From the NCBI GenBank assembly GCA_964446115.1, contig CAYUNE010000043.1, positions 79,739-143,738 on the forward strand: a stretch of DNA of 64,000 nucleotides, given 5' to 3'. The stretch comes from CAYUNE01 sp964446115. GTDB lineage: Bacteria; Desulfobacterota; Desulfobulbia; Desulfobulbales; Desulfobulbaceae. The notes under the pieces were generated by a model. That model was given only the letters and a program-made list of their open reading frames with translations, was not told where the DNA came from and ran no database searches. Positions 1 to 8,277 of this stretch are shown here, piece after piece (position 1 is the first letter of the stretch; each line of letters opens with the position of its first letter). Both the position numbers and the translations under genes were made by a program.

Positions 1-1
1 C

Positions 2-868
2 GAATATGTCGTCGAACGACTGGGCAAGTACCGCACGACCCTGACCGCCGGCTTCCACATCCTCATTCCCTTCCTCGACAAGGTCGCCTACAAACGGCAT
101 CTCAAGGAAGAGCCCATCGACATTTCCGCCCAGACCTGTATCACCTCGGACAACGTCACCCTGGAAGTTGACGGTGTTCTCTACCTGCAGGTGATCAACT
201 CCCGGCAGTCGGCCTACGGCATTGAGGATTACCGTTTCGCCGCCACCCAGCTGGCCCAGACCAGTCTGCGCTCGGCCATCGGCAAGATCGAACTGGATAA
301 CACCTTTGAAGCCCGCGAAACCCTGAACCAGCAGGTGGTGGAAGCCCTGGATGAAGCGGCGCAGAACTGGGGTATCAAAGTGTTGCGCTACGAGATCAAG
401 GATATCAATCCACCCCGTACCGTCCTTGAGGCCATGGAAAAACAGATGAAGGCGGAGCGGGAAAAGCGGGCGGAGATCGCCCATTCCGAAGGTCACCGTC
501 AGGCCATGATCAACCGTGCCGAAGGAGAAAAGGCTGAAGCCATCGCCCTGTCCGAAGGGGAAAAGATGAAACGCATCAACGAAGCCGAAGGAAAGGCCCA
601 GGAGATTCTCAAGGTTGCGGCGGCAACGGCGGAGGGGATTGCCAGGGTCGCCCGCGCCCTGGATCAACCGGCGGGCAAGGAGGCGGCCAACCTCGAAGTG
701 GCCAAAAAATACCTCGATGCCTTCGGCAATCTGGCCCGGGAAAACAACACCATGATCCTGCCGGCCAATCTCACCGATGTCTCCTCCATGGTGGCGACCG
801 CCATGGCCACCCTGAAGCGGACCGGCTCCGGCCCATCTCCCGCAAAAGAATCACACCCGCAGGGATAA
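2..868 (+). CDS. SPFH/stomatin-like (paraslipin) protein, 5' partial
   Basis: The frame is open from base 2, so the N-terminal membrane anchor lies before the window. The visible part begins inside the SPFH (band 7) domain, with the family signature EYVVERLGKYRTTLTAGFH followed by the IPFLDKV segment, and continues through the NPPRTVLEAMEKQMKAER stretch. It then passes into a long Glu/Ala/Lys-rich coiled coil and a short tail of lower complexity. Paraslipins are membrane-bound oligomeric scaffolds usually paired with NfeD proteins and involved in membrane organisation. A short NfeD-type gene occurs in this window, but about 60 kb away at 60643. The M20 peptidase gene follows after 6 bases, suggesting co-transcription. 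The family call is firm; the precise role is inferred. Confidence 0.88.
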   Translation, partial: EYVVERLGKYRTTLTAGFHILIPFLDKVAYKRHLKEEPIDISAQTCITSDNVTLEVDGVLYLQVINSRQSAYGIEDYRFAATQLAQTSLRSAIGKIELDNTFEARETLNQQVVEALDEAAQNWGIKVLRYEIKDINPPRTVLEAMEKQMKAEREKRAEIAHSEGHRQAMINRAEGEKAEAIALSEGEKMKRINEAEGKAQEILKVAAATAEGIARVARALDQPAGKEAANLEVAKKYLDAFGNLARENNTMILPANLTDVSSMVATAMATLKRTGSGPSPAKESHPQG

Positions 869-874
869 GCAGCC

Positions 875-2020
875 ATGGAGATCAATTCCCGGCGACTGGC
901 CCGCATCTTCGTAGAGCTCTGTGAAACCGAGAGCCCGTCACGCCATGAGGCTCGGGTGGCCGAATATCTGAAGAGCACCTTTGCCGACCTGGGGGCCGAC
1001 GAAATCATCGAAGATGATTCCGCCGCCGTCACCGGGGCCGATTGCGGCAACCTCATTTTCCGCTTTCACGGCCGGTCCCGGCGGGAGCCGATTTTCTTTA
1101 ACGCCCACATGGATACAGTGGAACCGGTGGCCGGCATCCGGGTTCTACGCCGGGGAGACACCTTTCACAGCCAAGGCGACACGATACTCGGGAGTGATGA
1201 CAAATCGGCCATTGCCGCACTGATTGAGGCCATGCATTGCGTCCGGGAAAAAAACCGGACGATCAGGCCATTGGAATTCATCTTCACCACCTGCGAGGAG
1301 ATCGGCCTGCTTGGTGCCAAGGCCCTGGATCCGGACTTGATCAATGCCCGCATGGGATACGCGCTTGACTCCTGCGGCATAAACAGGGTGATTATCGGTG
1401 CGCCTGCCGCCAACCGGATCACCGTCACCATCACCGGGGCCGCCGCCCATGCCGGTCTCAATCCCGAAGAGGGAATCAATGCCATCATGCTGGCGGCCAG
1501 GGCTCTGGCCCGGCTGCCAAACGGCAGAATAGACCGGGAGACCACGGTCAACTTCGGCACAATCAAAGGGGGGATTGCCAGCAATATCGTGGCGGAGCGG
1601 GTCAAAATCGTCGGTGAGGTGCGCAGCCACTCCCCGGAAAAACTCGCCCGGAACACGGCCAGAATCCGCGAAGAATTCCTCGCAACCATCAATGCCGCCC
1701 GCCGCGAATTGTCCGCGGAATCCGACCTTCCCCGCGTCCGCATCGATATTGAGGAGGAGTTTCCCCACCTGCGTCTGAGCAGACAGGACAGGGTGGTCAG
1801 GGAAATCAGCGAGGCGGCGGCGCTAACCGGCCTCGATCTCTCCTTTGCCGTGGCCGGCGGCGGCAGCGACGCCAATATCTTCAACGGCTACGACCTGCAG
1901 ACCGCCATTGTCGCCACCGGAATGGAGAAGGTCCACTCAACGGCGGAACATATCCGCCTGGAGGATATGGTCACGCTTACCCGGCTGATCCTCGCCCTGA
2001 TGACGGGATCTACTCAATGA
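875..2020 (+). CDS. M20 family metallopeptidase, peptidase T-like
   Basis: A 381-residue M20/M28-fold zinc peptidase. Visible metal and catalytic motifs are NAHMDTVEP near residue 76 (zinc His and the adjacent Asp), GSDDKSA near 107 (bridging Asp), TCEEIGLLGAK near 140 (general-base Glu and metal Glu), ALDSCG, and a C-terminal HSTAEHI with the last metal His. The middle holds the dimerisation (lid) domain beginning at ITGAAAHAG. This order matches the PepT/PepT2-like tripeptidase branch, so it probably cleaves short peptides in the cytosol. The start follows the SPFH stop by 6 bases, with modest upstream purines. Its 3' end overlaps the end of the convergent selD gene by 11 bases, so the two genes share a compact tail-to-tail junction. 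Confidence 0.87.
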   Translation: MEINSRRLARIFVELCETESPSRHEARVAEYLKSTFADLGADEIIEDDSAAVTGADCGNLIFRFHGRSRREPIFFNAHMDTVEPVAGIRVLRRGDTFHSQGDTILGSDDKSAIAALIEAMHCVREKNRTIRPLEFIFTTCEEIGLLGAKALDPDLINARMGYALDSCGINRVIIGAPAANRITVTITGAAAHAGLNPEEGINAIMLAARALARLPNGRIDRETTVNFGTIKGGIASNIVAERVKIVGEVRSHSPEKLARNTARIREEFLATINAARRELSAESDLPRVRIDIEEEFPHLRLSRQDRVVREISEAAALTGLDLSFAVAGGGSDANIFNGYDLQTAIVATGMEKVHSTAEHIRLEDMVTLTRLILALMTGSTQ

Positions 2021-3083
2021 TAATTCGACCGGCCTTTGCATCGACTATCTCGCCGATTGCCGCAGCCTGCAAGGCATAGCCCGCCTCGCTCAGTCCGGAG
2101 AGCAGGGGACGAACAGCCGACCGGGACAGGCTGAAAAGCAGCCCGCCTGACGTCTGGGGATCATGGATGACCATTTCCAGCTCTCCCGGGTCTGCGGCAC
2201 ACTCCAGATGCCTGCCGTAATACTGCTGGTTGGAATGGGCTCCGCCCGGGATAATGCCCATGCCGGCAAGTTCAGCCGTTCCGGGCAGCAGGGGAAGATC
2301 CGCCGCTCTGATGCGGGCCCCGACCCCGGATGCCGATGTCATCTCATGGAGATGGCCGATCAGACCGAAACCGGTAATATCGGTACAGGCATGGATCGGC
2401 GGCTCTGTGCCGTCGACGATTGCCTGCCGCGTCAGTTTAGCGGCGATTTCAGCCGCCTGGCGATTCAGGGTGGCCATCACCACGCTGAGCTCCTCCTCCG
2501 CCTCCGCTGAAACCAATCCTCCCTTGATCGCCGTGGCCACAATCCCGATTCCCAGGGGCTTGGTCAGCACCAGGATGTCTCCAGGACGGGCGCCCCGGTT
2601 CAGCAGGACCCGTTCCGGATGCACGATACCGGTCACCGAAAGACCATACTTGAGCTCATCATCTTCAATGGAATGGCCGCCCACAAGAAGCGCATCCGCC
2701 TCCCTGATCTTGTCCAGGCCGCCGGCGATCACATCCTGAAAAATTCTCTCCGACATTTTCTTCACCGGGCAGGCGAGGATATTCATGCAGAGCAGGGGCT
2801 TTCCCCCCATGGCGTATACATCGCTAAGAGCGTTGGCAGCGGCAATCTGTCCAAACCGGAAGGGATCATCGACAATGGGAGTGAAAAAATCCAGGGTCTG
2901 GATCAGGGCGGTCTCGTCATTGAGGCGGTAGACACCCGCATCATCGTTGGTTTCGCTGCCGACGATAAGCCTCTCATCCGTGGGCAGGTCAAGGCCGCAA
3001 AGTATCCGGCCCAGGTCCCCCGGGCCCATCTTTGCAGCTCAGCCGGCGGCCTTCACTGTCTTGGTCAGTCTGAAAGAATCCAT
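2010..3083 (-). CDS. selD: Selenide, water dikinase (selenophosphate synthetase), selenocysteine-containing
   Basis: SelD makes selenophosphate from selenide and ATP, the selenium donor for Sec-tRNA and selenouridine. A plain translation stops early: the true start is the ATG at 3083, preceded by AAAGGAGG, and gives MDSFRLTKTVKAAG, then a UGA codon at 3041-3039, then AAKMGPGDLGRIL. The UGA falls exactly at the catalytic Cys/Sec position of SelD (Sec15 here). A strong hairpin follows it directly (see the SECIS entry), so the product is a 357-residue selenoprotein. Downstream are the ATP-binding signatures NDDAGVYRL, VGGHSIEDDELKYGLSVTG and DITGFGLIGHL. Automated callers will tend to start at 3029 (339 residues) and lose the active site. 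The gene is convergent with the M20 peptidase and divergent from purF. Confidence 0.95.
2994..3041 (-). promoter_or_regulatory. Selenocysteine UGA codon and bacterial SECIS hairpin in selD
   Basis: Immediately after the UGA (3041-3039) the mRNA reads GCUGCAAAG (3038-3030), which pairs with CUUUGCGGC (3002-2994): 9 consecutive pairs including one G-U. Inside this, GGCCC pairs with GGGCC, leaving a G-rich apical loop. This is the position and architecture expected for a SelB-binding bacterial SECIS element. The stem is read directly from the sequence; the SelB interaction is inferred. Confidence 0.85.
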
Positions 3084-3241
3084 TATTCCTCCTTTACCGG
3101 AAGCACACCCGGAATCGTGGCCGGCTGCGCAAGGGAAAATGTGCTTATCCCACATACGGCAGGACTTCGGAAAAGTTTTGTTGAAAAAAGAGGCGTACCT
3201 GGTATTAATGAAATTCTGGAACAACGGCAACTTTTTTAACG

Positions 3242-3267
3242 GGCACAGAGAAGGACTTCTTTGTGCC
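3242..3267. promoter_or_regulatory. Palindrome in the selD-purF divergent intergenic region
   Basis: The 295-base gap between selD and purF (3084-3378) contains no gene. It should hold both divergent promoters, but I see no convincing -35/-10 pair. The one clear structure is a near-perfect inverted repeat, GGCACAGAGAAG / CTTCTTTGTGCC with 11 of 12 pairs and a 2-base centre, lying about 110 bases before purF. The tiny centre favours a dimeric-repressor operator over a hairpin terminator, but no regulator can be named. Confidence 0.4.
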
Positions 3268-3378
3268 TTTCATTATTTTATCCAAAGATCCATACCCGGA
3301 AAACGCACAGGGCGGGAACCGGATAGAGCCGCCTCCAGGCCGGCCCGGTGAGAATTTCATGTACAGGTGGATATCACG

Positions 3379-4827
3379 ATGAACGATTCCGGCAACCACC
3401 AAATTGATCAACCCCTCGACCATCGCCGCCCCAGCCACGAATGCGGGGTCTGTGGGATCTACGGCCATGCGGATGCCGCCAAGCTTGCCTATTTCGGCCT
3501 TTATGCCCTGCAGCACCGTGGCCAGGAAAGTGCCGGCATCATCACCTCCGACGGTAATCAGGTGCATATCCACAAGGGAATGGGGCTTGTTCCGGAAGTC
3601 TTCACCGAATCCATTCTCCAAAAACTGGCCGGACATATGGCTGTTGGCCATGTGCGCTATTCCACCACCGGCGAATCGGATATTATCAATTCCCAACCTT
3701 TCATGGTGAAACACAAGGGGTTGACCCTGTCGGTGGCCCATAACGGCAACCTGGTCAACTCGGTGGAACTCCGCAAAAGCCTGGAAGACAAGGGCTCCAT
3801 CTTTCAGACGACCATGGACAGTGAAATCGTCCTTCATCTCCTTGCCCATACCGCTGACCTGGATATGGAAAAGGCGGTCAAAGAGTCGTTTTCCTGTATC
3901 AGAGGAGCCTATTCCCTGCTGTTAATGACCGAGGATACCATGATTGCGGTACGGGATCCCAACGGTTTCAGACCCCTTTGTCTCGGCAGGCTGGAAAACG
4001 GCGCCCATATCGTAGCCTCCGAAACCTGTGCCCTGGACCTGGTGGAAGCGGAATATGTCCGCGATATCGAACCGGGCGAGGTGCTCATCATTACCGACAA
4101 GGGCACCAGATCCCTCTATCCCTGGGAACCGCGGCGAAAAAGCTTCTGCATTTTCGAGTATGTCTATTTTGCCAGGCCCGACAGCGACGTCTTCGGCTTC
4201 AATGTTTACACCGCCCGCAAACAGATGGGAAGAATCCTGGCCCGGGAGGCCCGGGTTGAAGGCGATTTCGTCATGCCCTTTCCCGATTCCGGCAACTATG
4301 CCGCCATCGGCTATTCCCAGGCATCCGGCATTCCGCTGGAAATGGGCATGATCCGCAATCATTATGTGGGCCGCACCTTTATTCAGCCAACCCAATCCAT
4401 GCGGGACTTCAACGTCCGGGTCAAGCTCAACCCGGTGCGCTCGCTTCTGCAGGGGAAACGGGTCATCATCGTCGAGGATTCGATTATCCGCGGCACCACC
4501 GGACGCAGCCGGACCCGCTCTTTGCGGGCCGCCGGCGCCAAAGAGGTGCATATGCTGGTGAGCTGTCCTCCCACCTGTCATCCCTGTTTCTACGGCATCG
4601 ATTTCCCCTCGTCCGACGAACTCATCGCCGGAAAACATTCCATTCCGGAAATCCGCGACAACCTCGGGCTCGATTCCCTCACCTACCTGAGCATCGAGGG
4701 ACTGGTGGAGGCCACCGGTCTTGACAGGAATTGTTTCTGCCTGGGGTGCTTCAATGGCGACTATCCTGTGAAGCCCGATCACTCGTTTAGAAAAGACGCC
4801 CTGGGGGCATGCGCAACCGTTAAATAA
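3379..4827 (+). CDS. purF: Amidophosphoribosyltransferase
   Basis: PurF catalyses the first committed step of purine synthesis, PRPP plus glutamine to phosphoribosylamine. I prefer the ATG at 3379, with AGGTGG 8 bases upstream, over a GTG at 3367. Residues 1-21 would be a propeptide removed to expose the Ntn nucleophile Cys22 in HEC-GVCGIYG, as in the Bacillus-type enzyme. Other marks are LQHRGQESAG, the PRPP loop VIIVEDSIIRGTTGRSR, and the four-cysteine [4Fe-4S] set typical of this class: KSFCIFEYVYFARPDS, the CHPC region, and CFCLGC near the C-terminus. Length (482 residues) is normal. A small ferredoxin gene follows after 52 bases, perhaps in the same transcript. Confidence 0.96.
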   Translation: MNDSGNHQIDQPLDHRRPSHECGVCGIYGHADAAKLAYFGLYALQHRGQESAGIITSDGNQVHIHKGMGLVPEVFTESILQKLAGHMAVGHVRYSTTGESDIINSQPFMVKHKGLTLSVAHNGNLVNSVELRKSLEDKGSIFQTTMDSEIVLHLLAHTADLDMEKAVKESFSCIRGAYSLLLMTEDTMIAVRDPNGFRPLCLGRLENGAHIVASETCALDLVEAEYVRDIEPGEVLIITDKGTRSLYPWEPRRKSFCIFEYVYFARPDSDVFGFNVYTARKQMGRILAREARVEGDFVMPFPDSGNYAAIGYSQASGIPLEMGMIRNHYVGRTFIQPTQSMRDFNVRVKLNPVRSLLQGKRVIIVEDSIIRGTTGRSRTRSLRAAGAKEVHMLVSCPPTCHPCFYGIDFPSSDELIAGKHSIPEIRDNLGLDSLTYLSIEGLVEATGLDRNCFCLGCFNGDYPVKPDHSFRKDALGACATVK

Positions 4828-4879
4828 ATCCTGAAAACGGATTGCGGCTTCCGGGCTCCGGCGCTACCATTTAGAAAAT

Positions 4880-5071
4880 ATGGCAACCTCCATTACCATC
4901 GACAGTTATGAATGCAGTGCCTGCGGCGCCTGCGTGGAACTCTGCCCCGATGTCTTTCTCATCAATGAACTCACGGGCAAGGCTGACCTGGTGCACGAAG
5001 ATGCCCAGATCAACGACGAGGTGCTGCAGGCAATCGCTTACTGCCCGGAAAAGTGCATTCTCCTCGAATAA
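4880..5071 (+). CDS. Small monocluster-type ferredoxin
   Basis: A 63-residue soluble ferredoxin. The N-terminal half has C12-x2-C15-x2-C18-x3-C22-P, and the C-terminal half has C55-P-x2-C59. Length and spacing match the single-cluster ([4Fe-4S] or [3Fe-4S]) ferredoxins of sulfate reducers, in which C12, C15, C18 and C55 bind the cluster; C22 and C59 would be accessory. It is a low-potential electron carrier in the cytoplasm, and its partner cannot be told from context. It lies between purF and a membrane methyltransferase with short gaps. Confidence 0.9.
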   Translation: MATSITIDSYECSACGACVELCPDVFLINELTGKADLVHEDAQINDEVLQAIAYCPEKCILLE

Positions 5072-5099
5072 GGGATGAATATCGTTGCCCCGATAAACC

Positions 5100-5717
5100 A
5101 TGACGGCTTCGATCATCCTCCTCTGCCTCCTCTGGCTCATCTGGTGTTTTCTCCATAGCCTGCTCATCTCCCACTGGTGGCTGGATCGGCTGCGCCGGTT
5201 GACGGGGCGCTATTTTTCCCTCTATCGGATCGGCTACGTGCTTTTCAGTACACTCTCCCTGATTCCTCTCCTTGTCTTTCAATACTCCCTGCCGTACAGG
5301 ACCCTGTTCAGCTGGCAGGGTCCCTGGAAAATCATTCAACTGCTTCTGCTCGGTTATGCCTGCGTTCTGTTTTTTTGGGGAAAGACAAGCTATGACATGG
5401 ACCATTTTCTCGGAATCAGCGGATGGCGATCTTTCCGCCGCGGCGAGAAACCACGCTCCCTGCCGTTTCGGGAAAACGGTATCCTGGCATATCTCCGGCA
5501 CCCCTGGTACAGTGCCGGCATAGCCATTGTCTGGGGCATGGGCTCGGTGACCACGGTGACATTGCCGGTAAAGCTGCTGCTCACCGGCTATTTTCTGGCG
5601 GGAACCCTGCTTGAAGAGAAAAAGCTCATCAAGGAAATCGGTGAACCATACCGCAGATACCGCGACCGCGTACCCATGCTCTTTCCTTGGAAAAAACCGC
5701 GGAAAGCCGGTCAATGA
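5100..5717 (+). CDS. Integral membrane methyltransferase, ICMT/NnrU-like
   Basis: A 205-residue protein with about five hydrophobic helices. The C-terminal half carries the signature shared by isoprenylcysteine carboxyl methyltransferases, PEMT and related membrane SAM enzymes: RHPWYSAGI, then EEKKLIKEIGEPYRRYRDRVPMLFPW. These residues form the SAM pocket at the membrane face in characterised relatives. Bacterial members methylate diverse small or lipid substrates, so none can be assigned here. It starts 28 bases after the ferredoxin stop and is followed by a bidirectional terminator. Confidence 0.75.
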   Translation: MTASIILLCLLWLIWCFLHSLLISHWWLDRLRRLTGRYFSLYRIGYVLFSTLSLIPLLVFQYSLPYRTLFSWQGPWKIIQLLLLGYACVLFFWGKTSYDMDHFLGISGWRSFRRGEKPRSLPFRENGILAYLRHPWYSAGIAIVWGMGSVTTVTLPVKLLLTGYFLAGTLLEEKKLIKEIGEPYRRYRDRVPMLFPWKKPRKAGQ

Positions 5718-5740
5718 CGTGGAAGGAAGGGCAAAAATAA

Positions 5741-5772
5741 AAAGCCTCCGGCCCAAAAGGGCCGGAGGCTTT
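5741..5772. terminator. Bidirectional Rho-independent terminator
   Basis: A perfect 14-bp stem (AAAGCCTCCGGCCC / GGGCCGGAGGCTTT) with an AAAA loop, with A-rich sequence on the left and a TTTT run on the right. It sits between convergent transcripts: the membrane methyltransferase on plus and dsrP on minus. It should therefore end both. Confidence 0.92.
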
Positions 5773-5811
5773 TCTCTTTGATCCGTTAAGAGGAGACTGA
5801 CTCAGCCAAAG

Positions 5812-6984
5812 TCAATGTTCGATTTCATGCTCGACACTAACGGCGATCTTGTAAAGCACGGTAAGGATAAAAAAACCGGTACACCAGACGCCGATGGTGA
5901 TCATCACCTCGTTGAGGGTTGGATAGTATTCCGTAATCTCATGCAGGGGATTGGGGACAAAGCCACCGAGCACAAAACCGATGCCCTTATCCAGCCAGAG
6001 GCCGATAAAAAGAACGGCACAGCCCAGTCCCAGCAGCAGATCGTTCTGCCGGCGGCTGTAAGGCACGGCCAGCAGGGTAATGCCGATGATGACACAGATG
6101 ACGAACCCCCAGAGAAACGGCACCAGATTGTCATAGGTGTGACCATGGTGCTCAAGTCCGAAGAACAGGTAATCAAGGGTGTGCATATGGCCGGGAACCT
6201 GACTGTAATAGGCGACGAAGAATTCCAGTCCCACGAAAAAGGCGTTGATGATCGCCGCATAGAGAACGATGGTGACGATCTTGTCGATGGCCTTTTTCCC
6301 GGCGTCAAACCCGGCCACCCGTTTGAGAATCAGGGCACAGATAATGATCAGCGCCGGTCCGCCGGCAAAGGCCGATGCCAAGAAGCGGGGGGCGATAATG
6401 GCGGACAGCCAGAAGTGCCTTCCGGGCAGACCGCAGTAGAGCATAGCGGTAACGGTATGAATGGAGATGGCAAAGGGAATCGACAGGTAGACGAAAAAGT
6501 AGATCCATTTGGGCGGTGCCACCTGCTTGCGTTCGGCGGTGAGAATGACCCAGCCGCAGAGGATATTGAGAAAGAGATAACCGTTCAGGACGATCATGTC
6601 CCAAAAGAGCATGGAGTGGGGAGTCGGATGCAGCAACACGTTCAAGGCCCGGATGGGCTGCCCCAGATCGGCGATGATAAACATCAGGCACATGCAGATG
6701 GCGGCAATGGCCAGAAACTCTCCAAGAATGGTTATTCTTCCGAATTCCTTGAAGTTATGAACATAATAGGGAAGCACCAGCATAACCCCTCCGGCGGCGA
6801 CACCTACCAGAAAGGTAAACTGGGAGATATAGAGACCCCACGACACATCCCGGCTCATCCCGGTCAGCCCCAGACCGTAGTTGAACTGGCGCACGTAGCA
6901 GAGGGCGGCAATGGCCATGAACACCCCGAGGGTGGAAAGCCACATCCAGTAAGCTTTGTTTCCTTTTAATGCTTTTTCAAACAT
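5812..6984 (-). CDS. dsrP: DsrP, NrfD-family membrane subunit of the DsrMKJOP complex
   Basis: A 390-residue polytopic protein with about ten hydrophobic helices, of the NrfD/PsrC family that exchanges electrons with menaquinone. It begins MFEKALKGNKAYWMWLSTLG and includes the conserved DMIVLNGYLFLN region and the GHMHTLDYLFFGLEHHGHTYDN loop. In DsrMKJOP it pairs with the iron-sulfur protein DsrO on the periplasmic side, linking the quinone pool to the DsrC trisulfide cycle of sulfite reduction. It is the last gene of the operon, 9 bases after dsrO, with AGAGG upstream of the start. Confidence 0.96.
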   Translation of the reverse strand: MFEKALKGNKAYWMWLSTLGVFMAIAALCYVRQFNYGLGLTGMSRDVSWGLYISQFTFLVGVAAGGVMLVLPYYVHNFKEFGRITILGEFLAIAAICMCLMFIIADLGQPIRALNVLLHPTPHSMLFWDMIVLNGYLFLNILCGWVILTAERKQVAPPKWIYFFVYLSIPFAISIHTVTAMLYCGLPGRHFWLSAIIAPRFLASAFAGGPALIIICALILKRVAGFDAGKKAIDKIVTIVLYAAIINAFFVGLEFFVAYYSQVPGHMHTLDYLFFGLEHHGHTYDNLVPFLWGFVICVIIGITLLAVPYSRRQNDLLLGLGCAVLFIGLWLDKGIGFVLGGFVPNPLHEITEYYPTLNEVMITIGVWCTGFFILTVLYKIAVSVEHEIEH

Positions 6985-6993
6985 GACGAGCCT

Positions 6994-7854
6994 CTAAACA
7001 ATGTAAAAGACAGAAGGTAAGGTGCCCAGTGACGGCTTTCTCTGCAGGGTATTCTCGGTCTGCAGAACCTTTCTAATCTCGGAACCCGGATCATTCAGGT
7101 CACCGAAAACCAGGGCTCCGGTGCTGCCGCAAGCCTCGACACAGGCCGGTTGTTTACCGATTGCCAATCGATCAGCGCAAAAATTGCATTTTTCCACCAC
7201 GCCTCGCATGCGGGTGGGAAAGTTGGGATTCCGATCGGTCTCGCTGATAAAGGGCCGGGGGTCGCGCCAGTTGAAACTCCGGGATCCGTAGGGGCAGGCC
7301 GCCATACAGAAACGGCAGCCGATGCAGCGATGAAAGTCCATCATGACAATGCCGTCCTTGTTTCTAAAGGTAGCCTTGGTGGGGCAGGCACGGACACAGG
7401 GAGGCTTGTCACAGTGGTTGCAGAGAACCGGCACCTTGTCCTGGCGAATCGCGGCGCTGCGGTAATAGGAGCTGTGCTCGGTAAACGCCTTGTCATACTC
7501 GGTGAGCCAGATCCACTTGACCTCATCTTTCTTGTTTGGAAAATTTGGAACGTTATGTTCGCTGTGGCACGCCTTGACGCATTTTTCGGCAAGTCCCGGG
7601 TTGGCGCGGAAGGCACGCATGTCGATGACCATGCCGTAGCGTTTGCCGGTGGGTTTTTCAGCGTGGCCCGCGGCATGCCCGCCGGCCTGGGCCTGGTGAG
7701 CATCACCATGGCTTGCGGGGCCGTGTCCGCCCTCCGCCCTGGCCGTCACCGGGGTGTCTCCGGTGACGAACCTGCCGACAACAGCCTGCCCTCCCAATCC
7801 GGCAAGGGTCGAAATACCGGCAATCTTGAGGAATTCCCGTCTTTTCTTATCCAT
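6994..7854 (-). CDS. dsrO: DsrO, periplasmic iron-sulfur subunit with Tat signal
   Basis: A 286-residue protein starting MDKKRREFLKIAGISTLAG, a twin-arginine (RREFLK) Tat signal, so it is exported folded. After a His/Gly/Ala-rich linker come several Cys clusters of the 4Fe-4S dicluster family: CNHCDKPPCVRACP, CIGCRFCMAACPYG, CNFC and CVEAC. It wires haem protein DsrJ and membrane subunit DsrP. The start is marked by AGGAGG. It lies 24 bases after dsrJ and 9 bases before dsrP in one operon. Confidence 0.96.
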   Translation of the reverse strand: MDKKRREFLKIAGISTLAGLGGQAVVGRFVTGDTPVTARAEGGHGPASHGDAHQAQAGGHAAGHAEKPTGKRYGMVIDMRAFRANPGLAEKCVKACHSEHNVPNFPNKKDEVKWIWLTEYDKAFTEHSSYYRSAAIRQDKVPVLCNHCDKPPCVRACPTKATFRNKDGIVMMDFHRCIGCRFCMAACPYGSRSFNWRDPRPFISETDRNPNFPTRMRGVVEKCNFCADRLAIGKQPACVEACGSTGALVFGDLNDPGSEIRKVLQTENTLQRKPSLGTLPSVFYIV

Positions 7855-7878
7855 CAGTATAGTTCCTCCTTCAAAACC

Positions 7879-8250
7879 TTACTCAACCGGTGCCAAGTGA
7901 CAATCCCAACAGTATGGATTCACTGATGAGTAAGTATGGCAGGTATCACAAAATTTCTTTTTACTCGTATGACATCGCAGACAGGTGTTCTGCAAACTGC
8001 GCTGAAACTTTTTGCCGTCGATTTCAAAAAATTCCCGCTTCCCCTCACGGATAACCTCGTCCCGCCACTGGTTAAGCAACTGCATATGCTTGGCCCGCAT
8101 CTCGTCGGCGGGCAAGACGCAGTTCTTGGAATCCTTGGGCAATTCGGGCTGCGGCGTTTCACCGGCATTGCCGCGATTGAACCAGATGGGGAACGTTATA
8201 ATCAGAACAAAGATTATAAGCCCCGGAATGATCTTACCACCATCGTACAT
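7879..8250 (-). CDS. dsrJ: DsrJ, triheme cytochrome c subunit
   Basis: A 123-residue protein with an N-terminal hydrophobic helix (IIPGLIIFVLIITFPIWF) that probably stays as a membrane anchor. Three CxxCH haem sites cluster at the C-terminus: CLRCH, CDTCH and CWDCH. This small triheme cytochrome is specific to Dsr complexes, and one of its haems is known to have unusual ligation. It faces the periplasm. The RBS is GGAGG. It lies between dsrK and dsrO. Confidence 0.96.
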   Translation of the reverse strand: MYDGGKIIPGLIIFVLIITFPIWFNRGNAGETPQPELPKDSKNCVLPADEMRAKHMQLLNQWRDEVIREGKREFFEIDGKKFQRSLQNTCLRCHTSKKKFCDTCHTYSSVNPYCWDCHLAPVE

Positions 8251-8277
8251 TTCTACTCCTCCATTCCAGAAAAGAGG

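Noticed and set aside
5815..6969. A long open frame antisense to dsrP (384 codons)
   Set aside because: It is the shadow of a clear NrfD-family membrane gene; its translation is low-complexity, Gly/His/Asp-rich and matches no family. The same holds for other long antisense frames over recB, recC and rlmKL.
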